Assembly: GCF_014805625.2 (NCBI RefSeq)
Contig: NW_023998422.1
Coordinates: 518,447-582,446, forward strand
Direction of reading: 5' to 3'
DNA length: 64,000 nt
Origin: Glossina fuscipes
Lineage: Eukaryota > Arthropoda > Insecta > Diptera > Glossinidae
The notes under the pieces are model-generated. The model made no database searches. It was not told the DNA's origin and worked only from the letters and a program-made list of their open reading frames with translations. Below, in pieces: positions 40,899 to 50,440 of the stretch. Each line of letters opens with the position of its first letter. Position 1 is the first letter of the stretch. The position numbers and the translations under genes are program-made.

Positions 40899-40997
40899 GT
40901 ATACAAGCTTCGAAAATTTCTAATCACTTTAAGTTTAAAAAAAAAAAAAGTCTCTTATTTTTTAAAAGCATTTTTTTTTTCTTTCTCTCCTTACAAG

Positions 40998-41285
40998 TTC
41001 CTCCCAAAATTACTCCTTTCTTCTTCGGTGAGGAACCAGCTAACTTTGAGGAAACTGTTTCTGTGACTTGCATTATATCGCTGGGTGACCAGCCTATCGA
41101 CATTGAATGGTTGTTTAACGATTATGCATTAAGTTCCTATTCGGGGGTTACCGTAATAAAAGGAGGCAAACGTACTAGTATGTTAACTATAGATAGTGTT
41201 CAAGCAAGGCATGCTGGCAATTATACGTGTAAGGCCCGCAATCATGCGGCTGCTGTTAATTTCACAGCTGAATTGGTGGTTAATG
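40998..41285 (+). CDS. Dscam1: Dscam1 exon 9 variant w23
   Basis: 288 bp, acceptor CCTTACAAG, donor GTATTT. Reads VPPKITPFFFGEEPAN, TCIISLGDQPIDIEW, DYALSSYSGVTVIKGG and AGNYTCKARNHAA. It differs from w25 at only two residues (Phe/Asp in PF-FGEE and Met/Ile in TS-LTID). Confidence 0.95.
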
Positions 41286-41407
41286 GTATTTCCAAGTCCA
41301 TAAATTCATTGAATGAACAATTGTTATTAAAAATAGTAGTATTTTGATTATTATATAATTTCTTTTGCTTAAATACACTTTTTTTTTTATTGTTTACGAA
41401 AAAAAAG

Positions 41408-41695
41408 TACCTCCCAAGATAACTCCCTTCGACTTTGGCGAAGAGCCAGTTAATTTTGAAGAAACCGTATCCGTAATTTGTATTATATCTTCGGGTGATC
41501 AACCTATTGATATTGAATGGCTATTCAACGAGTACGGAGTTAGCTCCTACTCCGGCGTCACAGTTTTAAAAAATAGCAAACGTACCAGTGTCTTGACAAT
41601 AGATAGCGTTCAAGCACGTCACGCAGGCAATTATACCTGCAAGGCTCGCAATCTTGCTGCTGCTGTTAATTACACAGCTCAATTGGTGGTTAATG
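41408..41695 (+). CDS. Dscam1: Dscam1 exon 9 variant w24
   Basis: 288 bp, acceptor TTTACGAAAAAAAAG (A-rich next to the exon), donor GTATTT. Reads VPPKITPFDFGEEPVN, ICIISSGDQPIDIEW, EYGVSSYSGVTVLKNS and AGNYTCKARNLAA. Near twin of w26. Confidence 0.95.
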
Positions 41696-41819
41696 GTATT
41701 TCTAAATCCATAAATGCATTGAATAAATAATTGTTATGAAAAATAGTAGTAGTTAGTTCAATCATATATTCTTTTGCTTATGTAAATTTTTTGTTTTTTT
41801 TATTGTTTACGAAAAAAAG

Positions 41820-42107
41820 TACCTCCCAAGATAACCCCTTTCGACTTCGGTGAGGAGCCTGCTAACTTTGAGGAAACTGTTTCTGTGACTTGCATTATAT
41901 CGCTGGGTGACCAGCCTATCGATATTGAATGGCTGTTTAACGACTATGCTTTAAGTTCCTATTCGGGGGTTACGGTAATAAAAGGAGGCAAACGTACTAG
42001 TATATTGACAATAGATAGCGTTCAAGCACGGCATGCTGGCAATTATACGTGTAAAGCCCGCAATCATGCGGCCGCTGTTAATTTCACAGCTGAATTGGTG
42101 GTCAATG
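41820..42107 (+). CDS. Dscam1: Dscam1 exon 9 variant w25
   Basis: 288 bp, acceptor TTTACGAAAAAAAG, donor GTATTT. Reads VPPKITPFDFGEEPAN, TCIISLGDQPIDIEW and AGNYTCKARNHAA; almost the same protein as w23 and flanked by nearly the same intron sequence. Confidence 0.95.
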
Positions 42108-42247
42108 GTATTTCCAAGTCCATAAATGCATTGAATGAAAAATTGTTATTAAAAAAGTAGTGGTAGTAGTTAGTTTAATTATATATTCTTTTGCTTATAT
42201 ACATAAAATTTTTGTTTTTTTTTTTTTTATTGTTTACGAAAAAAAAG

Positions 42248-42535
42248 TACCTCCCAAGATAACTCCTTTTTTCTTCGGTGAGGAACCAGTTAATTTTGAA
42301 GATACCGTATCTGTAACTTGTATTATATCTTCGGGTGATCAACCTATTGATATTGAATGGCTTTTCAATGATTACGGAGTTAGCTCCTATTCCGGTGTTG
42401 CAGTTTTAAAGAATAGCAAGCGCACCAGTATCTTGACAATAGATAGCGTACAAGCACGTCATGCAGGCAACTATACCTGCAAGGCTCGCAATTTTGCTGC
42501 CGCCGTAAACTATACTGCTGAATTAGTGATTAACG
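42248..42535 (+). CDS. Dscam1: Dscam1 exon 9 variant w26
   Basis: 288 bp, acceptor TTTACGAAAAAAAAG, donor GTACTA. Reads VPPKITPFFFGEEPVN, TCIISSGDQPIDIEW, DYGVSSYSGVAVLKNS and AGNYTCKARNFAA. Like w24 except that its start carries the PFFF of w23. Confidence 0.95.
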
Positions 42536-42840
42536 GTACTAATTAATGATAGTGATTAATGGTAGTGATCAATGGTACTTTTTAAAATGGTTTTTATCAA
42601 TTTTCTTTTGATGTTATGTTACAAGTAAACAGTACTATATAAAATCCTCTTTATTTACTTTATTTACAGTTTCCCTTCTCATATATATTTCCTTCTGATT
42701 ATAGTGATTTTTTACGGATGTTTGTTTTACTTTCTAATATCATGTTTTCGGGAAAGCTCCAAATGAAAATGAATGGTCCTTAGGTTTTTATTTTTTTGGA
42801 CTTTGCAAAGTTAACATTAGAGGAGGAGAGAGTGAAGACT

Positions 42841-43017
42841 GGAGCTACGAAAATTAAAACATTGCTTTACAATACCAGTAGGGTGTATTCACAGTTAGCG
42901 CTGTAGGTAGCATTATGCTGATAATCAAGTGTTTGTTTTACTCGAATGATTAAGGGAGATAAATGTACCAGTATGGACAGATATCGTCTCCGGGCTTTTA
43001 CTTTCAGTTATTCTATT
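42841..43017 (+). pseudogene. Decayed exon 9 fragment, unit 1
   Basis: 177-bp unit repeated directly after itself. Near its end AAGGGAGATAAATGTACCAG reads KGDKCTSM, matching KGGKRTSML of w21-w25; the rest is unreadable and truncated. Confidence 0.65.
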
Positions 43018-43206
43018 GGAGCTACGAAAATTTAAAACATTGCTTTACCGTAAGAGTAGGGTATATTCACAGTTAGCACTGTAGGTAGCACTATGTTCAT
43101 AATCAACTGGTCATTTTACTCGAATGATTAAGGGAGATAAATGTACCAGTATGGATAGATATCGTTATGCAGGCAATTAAGTTTGTATAGCGAAGACCTG
43201 AAAGGC
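43018..43206 (+). pseudogene. Decayed exon 9 fragment, unit 2
   Basis: Second copy of the same unit, reaching further: KGDKCTSMDRYR, then YAGN, a stop, VCIAKT, matching RHAGNYTCKARN. Stop codon in place of Tyr and no donor; non-functional. Confidence 0.75.
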
Positions 43207-43305
43207 ATCGCCAATGGAATATGAGAATGGTTTTCATCACGTTTTATTTTCAGTTATTCTAATTACTTCATCTCTCTAATTCAATTTTATTCTGTTCACT
43301 TTTAG

Positions 43306-43593
43306 TTGCCCCTAAAATAGCTCATTTCGATTTTGGTGATGTTCCGGCAAATTTTGAAGATTCGGTATCAGTTAATTGTTTAGTGGCCTCGGGCGATTTA
43401 CCCTTAGACATCGAATGGGTGTTTAATGATTACCCCATTAATTCATATTCGGGTGTTAATACGTCTAAAATGGGCAAACGTTTAAGTGTTTTAATGATTG
43501 ACTCTGTCAATGCTCGTCATGTTGGCAATTACACATGCAAGGCCAGAAATTTATGGGCCTCGACCATGTATACAGCACAACTTATAGTAAATG
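43306..43593 (+). CDS. Dscam1: Dscam1 exon 9 variant w27
   Basis: 288 bp, acceptor CACTTTTAG, donor GTAGTT. Reads VAPKIAHFDFGDVPAN, NCLVASGDLPLDIEW and VGNYTCKARNLWAS. Follows two decayed partial cassettes. Confidence 0.95.
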
Positions 43594-44998
43594 GTAGTTG
43601 AAAATTAAAATATTTTTTTTGTTTTTGTTTTTCATTTTAATATTTTTAATTGATTTTGAAAATTTTTGTCCTCTCTCGCACAGAAGGTTCCTTCAAAATT
43701 GCATGAAATTTTTACAACATTTTTTTTTTTCTTTGTTTTTAATTTACCAATTTGGTTTAAATATTATGTATATGCGTTAAATCGCATTTAGATGAATGAA
43801 AAAAAACGCTTGAAAAAATTTACATAAATTAATTTTTGCAAAAAGTATTTCAATAATTTCACTTATAGTTCATAGAATTAGAGAAATTTTTATTCCGTTA
43901 TATTGCTTATTTAATTTGCAATATTTTTTAGTTAGTATTAATAGTTGAATGCTTTGCTTACTACAATACTCGTTGTTAAGTTACATTGAGAGACGATTAA
44001 CAAAATATTCGCGAAAACTCAACTAAGCTGAGAAAATTGAATAAAACAAAGCTATTTACGTCTTTAAAATTAAATCTAGCGTACTTTCACTTTTTTATTA
44101 CAGAAATGAATATACATACATGCATACATACTTACATACATATATACATCCATACATACAAACAAATTTATGTTTTAGCAAAAGTTCTTCTCAAGTGTTT
44201 TTGTTTTCATCTCCAAGTGTTAATAAGCGGCGTAACAGAAAAAAAAAATGATGCAAATTAGCTTTTTAAACAAACTAAATGTTATCTAGACTTGTTACAA
44301 AGTTGTGACTCTCGCACTATAATGTATAGTTCGCGAAATTGCCCGTGAACTGCTGCCGGATTTAAGATATTGAAAAAAAAAATTAGAAAAGTAGAGCATC
44401 GTGAATTTTTGGCCAATTTCAAGCCAAGGAGCAGCAGCATTTTGCAGGCAGAAAGAGGAAGTAGCGCAGTCATAGCTTCGACGGCATCGATGGGTTCGAT
44501 TATAATGTAGACTAATGCGGTAATAATGACGTCGCAGGAAATCTCTTTTCTTTTATTCCTTACAATTCCTATTCCCATGCCAAGCATGAATAGTGTAATT
44601 AATTCGTCTGCAAAAAAAAAAAAAAACAATTGGAAATTGAAAAATTTCCATCTGTTCTTCTTCTTTATGATTTAGAACGTATAACAGACATCTACATTCA
44701 TTCTCACAATTTAAAAGAAGTGAAGCGTGAGTAGTGTGAGTTTCATGTGTTCTTCTTCTTAATGATTGACATCTGCATTCATTATCACAGTTTAAAAGAA
44801 GTGAAGTGTGAGTATCACTCCTTTCAAGTGATGATTTACTTCTTCTTGCCGTCGTTTATTTCGCATATATGAATACCACGATAATCGCTGAATCGGTATA
44901 AGGTGTAGGAAAATAAAGTGAACACTTTGTTACTGTGATATACTAAGAATTAAAGTTGGGTCGCCGCTTTGTAAATTTATTTTATTTTACTTTATTAG
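43594..44998. other. Gap between exon 9 w27 and w28
   Basis: 1.4 kb. ACATA-type simple sequence (44108-44165), an 81-bp direct duplication (44652-44818) and a 115-codon unrecognised minus-strand frame (44282-44629) that I judge non-coding. No cassette seen. Confidence 0.5.
44652..44818. repeat. 81-bp direct duplication
   Basis: Two units, each TGTTCTTCTTCTT..., GACATCT.CATTCATT.TCAC and TTTAAAAGAAGTGAAG.GTGAGT. They differ by a few substitutions and one indel. Confidence 0.75.
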
Positions 44999-45292
44999 TT
45001 CCTCCCAAAGTGGTAGGCTTTGATTTCGGTGATGATCCGGTTAATTTTGAAGATTCGGTTTCTGTCAATTGTTTGATATCATCCGGCGATATGCCAGTCG
45101 AGATTATTTGGTTGCTAAACAATAACGCGATGGATTCTTACTATGGCAGCGGTGTGAATATTATGAAAAGCGGCAAACGTGCTAGTGTCCTAACGATAGA
45201 TGCCGTACATGCTGGCCATGTAGGCAACTATACATGCCTAGCGAAAAATCGAGCTGGTCAGGCTAGCCATTCAGCGAAATTAATTGTTAATG
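44999..45292 (+). CDS. Dscam1: Dscam1 exon 9 variant w28
   Basis: 294 bp, acceptor CTTTATTAG, donor GTTCAT. Reads VPPKVVGFDFGDDPVN, NCLISSGDMPVEIIW and VGNYTCLAKNRAG, with two extra residues (YYGSGVN) relative to w20-w27. Confidence 0.95.
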
Positions 45293-45379
45293 GTTCATAT
45301 TCAAATTTTCAATTACACATATTTGTTGTTGTTGTCGTTTTTTTTTATTTATTTTTGTATATATCCTTTCTTGCTTAAA

Positions 45380-45570
45380 TTCCTCATCAAATAAAACCTT
45401 TCGATTACGGCGATGAACCAGTTAATTTCAGTGATTCCGTGATTTGCCCATCGGCATTATCTATGCATATCCTTTAAATGATTATGTGGACGTTGCCACT
45501 TCAAAAATCGTCAAAGGAGTCAGTGATCTTAGTATAGACTCGGTTATAAAGCAAATAAAACGATATTTAT
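45380..45570 (+). pseudogene. Decayed exon 9 cassette with lost acceptor
   Basis: PHQIKPFDYGDEPVNFSDSV is open and in phase, but the acceptor AG has become AA (TTGCTTAAA). A deletion then removes the first Cys/Trp region; ICPSALSM follows, then NDYVDVATSKIVKG and LSIDSV, after which the second Cys and donor are missing. Relative of w27/w28. Confidence 0.85.
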
Positions 45571-45636
45571 TTATTTTTTCTTTTTGTTTTTCGCTCTTTT
45601 CTGTTTTTTTTTTGTAATGTTTTCCTTAACGTTCAG

Positions 45637-45930
45637 TACCCCCTAAGATATCACCTTTTTCCACGGGATCTGAAGCTGTTCACTTAGGCCATTATATCAC
45701 TTATCAGTGCACTATAAGTGAGGGTGACGTCCCATTAAACATCTTATGGACATTAAATAATCAGCCATTGTTTAATGAGGATAACGAAGACATACTGATA
45801 GTAAAGATGGGTAGACGTAGCAGTGTTTTGACCATAGAAAGTGTTACCGCACGCAATGCCGGTAATTATACTTGCCAGGGTTCCAATAAGGCCGGCAAAG
45901 CGAGTTATACGGTGCCATTGAGAGTAATAG
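45637..45930 (+). CDS. Dscam1: Dscam1 exon 9 variant w29
   Basis: 294 bp, acceptor ACGTTCAG, donor GTATAA. Reads VPPKISPFSTGSEAVH, QCTISEGDVPLNILW and AGNYTCQGSNKAG, ending VIG instead of VNG. A run of A (about 26) begins just downstream. Confidence 0.95.
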
Positions 45931-45934
45931 GTAT

Positions 45935-45966
<32 letters not shown>

Positions 45967-46074
45967 CGAAACAAAGTAACTTTTAATATTTATATAAATT
46001 TTTCTTTCTTATATCTTTTTTTTTTTTTGTTATGTAATTTGTATTTGTAATTGTATTGTATTATATTCCTATAG

Positions 46075-46362
46075 TTTTACCCCGTATAAGACCTTTTAGT
46101 TTTGAAGACGGGCCCGCTCAGACTGGTCAATATATAAGTTTATCTTGCTCCGCGACAAATGGCGATTTGCCTTTAAACATCACATGGTTTTTAAACAATG
46201 AAGAAGTAAACGAATCTCATGGCATTACTACGATGATGGTCAATAAACGTACCAGTGTTTTAACGATTGAATCTGTAGATGATCGTCACGCTGGCAATTT
46301 TACTTGCTTGGCTAGAAATCCTGCTGGCCATCAACACTATACTACAGAATTAAATATTTATG
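46075..46362 (+). CDS. Dscam1: Dscam1 exon 9 variant w30
   Basis: 288 bp, acceptor TTCCTATAG, donor GTTAGC. Reads VLPRIRPFSFEDGPAQ, SCSATNGDLPLNITW (NIT sequon) and AGNFTCLARNPAG, ending IYG. Confidence 0.95.
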
Positions 46363-47317
46363 GTTAGCTTCGTATGCTGTTCGTTCGTTCGTTCGTTCAT
46401 TCGTTCGCTGTAACTGACCTTTCACGAATCTTCTCAATCTTTAAATCTTTCTATGCTTCTTCTTCCCAATTTTTCCAAAAAAAAAGAGTACTGAAAAAGT
46501 GTAGATTCTACATAAAATAATGCATGCACGGTTTGCTTTTTACACATATATATTGAAAGAGTTCTCACTATTATGCTTATGTCCGCACTACATATGCATG
46601 TAGAGCACAAATTTCTAAAAATTTATAATCGTTTTTTTTTTTTTTTTTTGTTTTTCCATTAAGGAGCTGCATTGAATAACGTAATACATTCGACTTTTGT
46701 GTCGCGATCATCTTTGTCTACTGTTGACACCTACTTCTCTATATTGGACTTGAAATCCATCACAAATTGATTGCATAGCTGCTGAAGGTTATTCTCGTTT
46801 CTAATATCTATCTTATTGGTTCGAGATGGTCAAGTGTTCATTTATTTGGTCGAAGCATCAAACATATATTACGGTATAGCTTCAAGAGGAGCAAGTCAAC
46901 GTGGGGGAGTCCTAAGAAAGGATTTCACAATCGAAGTACGACGAAGTATACTACGACTTGAAATAGGTTTTTAAAATATTAACTAAAGAAGTACTTGAAG
47001 TACCTATGTGTGCAAGGAGAAGAGTATCATCACCATTAGTACAGTGCTATGCCAGGACAAGCATTTGTTTTCTTTCTTGAAAAGTGTCCATGCGACGGTT
47101 TCCGTGATTACGAGCCATCGGTTGTTCTCGTACTTTTTTTTTGCCATTGAAATGAGATTTTTCTTTATCCTTATCCGAGAGAGTTTCTAAATTTATGAAA
47201 ATAATTTCTCACGATTTTTCCATATCATCTCACTAGCTTTCGGATCTGTTGTATATCTTTGAAAAATCTTTTCTTTTTTTTTTTTTTGAAAATACATCTT
47301 TAATTATTTCCTCTTAG
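46363..47317. other. Gap between exon 9 w30 and w31
   Basis: GTTC tetranucleotide run (46379-46408), T runs and AT-rich intron; ORF 47008-47190 is unrecognised. No cassette seen. Confidence 0.5.
46379..46408. repeat. GTTC microsatellite
   Basis: About six or seven GTTC units with one GTTCATTC interruption. Confidence 0.85.
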
Positions 47318-47617
47318 TCTTACCCAAAATAGCGCCATTTATTCCTGGCGCGGAAGCATATTTTCCTGGCGATTATTTCACTTTACAATGTTCCATTATT
47401 CATGGCGATCATCCTATGCTTATCTATTGGTATTTTAATCAACGACAACTTAACGATGCACTTGCCCAGCAATTGGGTATAGAAATCTCGAAAATGGGTT
47501 CGCGAAGCTCAGTGTTAACTATCGAATCCGTTAAGGGCAATCATGCCGGCAATTACACTTGTTTCGGGAAAAATTCCGCAAGTGTTTCAAACTATACCGC
47601 TTCGCTGATAGTTAATG
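47318..47617 (+). CDS. Dscam1: Dscam1 exon 9 variant w31
   Basis: 300 bp, acceptor CCTCTTAG followed by TC (Val as GTC), donor GTAGTT. Reads VLPKIAPFIPGAEAYF, QCSIIHGDHPMLIYW and AGNYTCFGKNSAS. The loop after the Trp (NQRQLNDALAQQ) is longer than usual. Confidence 0.95.
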
Positions 47618-47768
47618 GTAGTTGTTTAAAATGACTTCAATTAATTAACGATTCTGTTTACAATAGTCTTACACACACACACATATACATTTGATTTTAA
47701 TTTATTATTTATTTTTCTTGTTTTTTTTTTTTTTTTGTTTTGTCGTTTTTTAACTAATGAATGAGAAG

Positions 47769-48059
47769 TACCTCCAAAATTGGCTCCTTTACCCTCAAGC
47801 GGTGACTCGCCTTTGTATGTGGGTGATTATTTTCAATTAAATTGCGCCGTAGTCCATGGTGATGCCCCGTTTAATATAACCTGGTTTTATAATGACGAAC
47901 CGGTCAATAAACTCGATGGTATAACAATTTTAATGCAAAGCAAACGCAGCAGTTCATTAAATATAGAGAGCGTGCGTGGAGAACATGCTGGCAAATATAC
48001 GTGCATGGGTGCTAATCGTGCTGGCGCTACAGAGGTCTTCACTCATTTAATTGTTAAGG
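47769..48059 (+). CDS. Dscam1: Dscam1 exon 9 variant w32
   Basis: 291 bp, acceptor AATGAGAAG (purine-rich), donor GTTTGT. Reads VPPKLAPLPSSGDSP, NCAVVHGDAPFNITW (NIT sequon) and AGKYTCMGANRAG, ending VKG. The PF-FGEE start shared by most cassettes is absent. Confidence 0.94.
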
Positions 48060-48566
48060 GTTTGTTTGGTTGGCTTTTTCATGTGTTTTTTCTTTATATA
48101 TGATAACGTTTCGTTCGTTATGGCTTTGCTTGGCTCGGAATGGATGGGAAATTCATTAGCTTTTAATTTAAAAGAATGTACACTATCTCTCTGTTATTAG
48201 TTTAATTTGTAATCATTTCTAAATGATAAGCATATACGTGGTTAATGTGGTATATGGTTCATTGATTACTTGGCCGCTTATGTAAAAATCCAACGCATTG
48301 ACATCATTTAATAAAGGGTTTTCCTCTTTATTTTTTTTTTTTTTTTCGCAATTTCATCTGAAACCAGGCAGTGTTTTGATTTAAAAATCAAGTAAACAAA
48401 AAGATAATAAAAAATTTCCTGCCTGAAAATGCACAGTGACACTTGATTTTACGATTAAAACATTGTTAGTCTTTAGTTCGAACACTTGAGCACTTTCATA
48501 ATTAGTTCCTCTGTAAATCCTCACATCACATCCCCGTTTTTATGCACATTTTTTTATGTTCCTTAG
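48060..48566. other. Gap between exon 9 w32 and w33
   Basis: 507 nt, with an inverted repeat CAGGCAG (48365-48371) and CTGCCTG (48419-48425) able to form a stem about 50 nt across; TTTGATTT and AAAAATCAAG between them can also pair. Confidence 0.5.
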
Positions 48567-48845
48567 AGTTGCCTCAATTAGAACAATTCCATTTTAATGC
48601 AAACGGCGTTAACGGTGGTCAGGCTGTTCGTGTTATGTGCATGGTTATATCCGGCGATTTACCCATCGATATCCATTGGCTAAAGAATGGACAACCTTTA
48701 TTGCGTTCTATTTATCATAAAATAGACGAGTACACCTTGATTTTGTCTTTACGTCAAACCAATATAGCAGACTCGGGTAATTACACTTGTGTTGCAACAA
48801 ACGCTGCCGGAGAAGCACGAAAGTGGTCTATTTTAAAAGTTAAGG
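48567..48845 (+). CDS. Dscam1: Dscam1 exon 9 variant w33, divergent last cassette
   Basis: 279 bp, the shortest of the array. Acceptor TTCCTTAG followed by AG, so the codon shared with exon 8 is GAG (Glu), not Val: ELPQLEQFHFNANGVN, MCMVISGDLPIDIHW, then SGNYTCVATNAAG and KVKG before GTACGC. Placed last, 5.5 kb before exon 10. An alternative acceptor two bases on would break the frame, so this start is preferred. Confidence 0.92.
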
Positions 48846-49609
48846 GTACGCTGAACATTTTGAAATTTGAATGAACTTATGTTAATTTGTTCTTAAACAT
48901 TCATTTTTTTTTCTTAATTTATCCTTGAGAGTAGAAAGAAATTAAATGAAAGGTACGATTAAAAAGTCTGAAGTCTTTACCTTACGTACGAAATTAGTAT
49001 TTATCTGTTCCCGGGGATACTTCAGACGAAGGCTGCTTTTCAATAAAAATTGAACTGAAACTTAGATAGATTAGATAGATAGAACCTTTCGTTAACAGCA
49101 AATCTGTCTAAGTCATATATCAATGTAAGATTTCTTCAAGTCAGTCGATCCAAATGAAATAGGAAAATAATCAGATAATCACAACAATCTGTCTCTGACA
49201 AATAATTATATGTGCAAATGTATAACCGTTTTTTTTTATTATGCACTCCAAAAATATCTGACAACTAATTTTTAGATTTATATATTATTTTTATGTATTT
49301 GCACTTATCCTTCCGCAAGTGCTTTCTTCTTCTTTTGCCTTGACCTGTAGTTTCGCTACCTGAAATCATCAGAATAAGCTGGCCTTTTAATAGAAAATAA
49401 CTGTAATTATTGTCATTCGCTGAACAGTGAATATTTCAGTTTTTATCTCAATATTTCGTCATAGGTAAGTAAGTAAGGCGTTCTCAGCATATTTTAAGGA
49501 AGAATTCTGTTCACAGTTTAGCTGTTGATTGCAAATCCCACATGAAAGCGCTGAGAAAAAAATTGACAAGATAGCATCCCAATACGTTGTCAAATTGTCT
49601 AAAAGTTCC

Positions 49610-50440
49610 TCACAATTATCGTTGCATTAAGCACAGTAGTCGCGCATCCCAACCTTGGATCAGAGGTCCAAGAGGCTTGTACACACCATTTAGCAACTAA
49701 TGAAGATATGGTTTGCAGGCAACTAAAAGTAGTATTAGGCCTGGAGGTAATGAGACAGCGTGTGCAGAAACTTCTTTAATACGAAGAAGACCTTAGGTAG
49801 AAACACAAAACCCAAAACACGCTTAACCTAGCGCCTAAAAATCCTAATTTTGCATTTGATGACAAATGAAAATTGTTAGCGAAAGAATTCCGAAACGAAA
49901 AGAAGTTTAATTTAAATTGGATGGATTATAAATATTGAGGGAATGTCCGATATCTTCAATTAACATGCTACAAATGCAACCATGGTCGTGGATTTCTAAG
50001 ATATGGGCTACATTTTGAGCACGAGGAAAGACAAACATTTGCTTCGTACTCAGCAAAACGAATATTTTGGCTTCTTAGATAATAATTTAATAGACGATAT
50101 CGAAGAATTATATATATATGATAATTGGACGGTCCTACACGACAATGCTCTATACCGCACAGTTTACAAAGAATTTTTGCAATCTAGCTTTATACCGTTC
50201 CCGGAGTGGCCAGCCATAAGTCCCGACCTGAACCCGATTAAGGACCTTTGGGGAATATTTTTCGCCAATATACTCTCAACGTCTACGTAATATTCTACAT
50301 TTAAGGATCTTAAATCTAAAATATTATCGGAATGGGAGAAAATTAATATAACCACTTTGCGAACGTTGGCAGTTTCTATGCTAAGCAAACAAAATAACAA
50401 GTCCTTATTCATAACGACACAATACCATATAAATTACATA
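49610..50440 (+). mobile_element. Tc1-like transposase relic
   Basis: Pieces in several frames follow the order of a Tc1 transposase: FRNEKKFNLNWMDYKY (relatives IFSDEKKFNLDGPD), then NWTVLHDNALYRTVYKEFL (QQDNA region with the second Asp kept) and WPAISPDLNPIKDLWGI, which is the SPDLNPIENLWG motif with Glu changed to Lys at the third catalytic position. Many stops; dead copy. Confidence 0.85.

Larger units (their letters stand above)
40998..42535 (+). repeat. Recent tandem duplication of two exon 9 units
   Basis: Four cassettes and their introns repeat with spacing of 410, 412 and 428 bp. w23/w25 and w24/w26 form two near-identical pairs, and introns share AATGCATTGAAT, ATATATTCTTTTGCTTAT and TATTGTTTACGAAAAAAA. 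Pattern fits duplication of a two-cassette block followed by exchange at the 5' ends. Confidence 0.85.
42536..43305. other. Gap between exon 9 w26 and w27
   Basis: Contains the two tandem decayed cassette fragments; the first 300 nt are AT-rich without features. Confidence 0.6.

Noticed and set aside
40568..41347. A single 259-codon gene with two Ig domains
   Set aside because: The two Ig domains are separate exon 9 cassettes w22 and w23; the joining sequence is intron that lacks a stop by chance.
44282..44629. 115-codon minus-strand frame
   Set aside because: Low-complexity ends from A runs, no domain recognised, no promoter or partner exons; judged chance.
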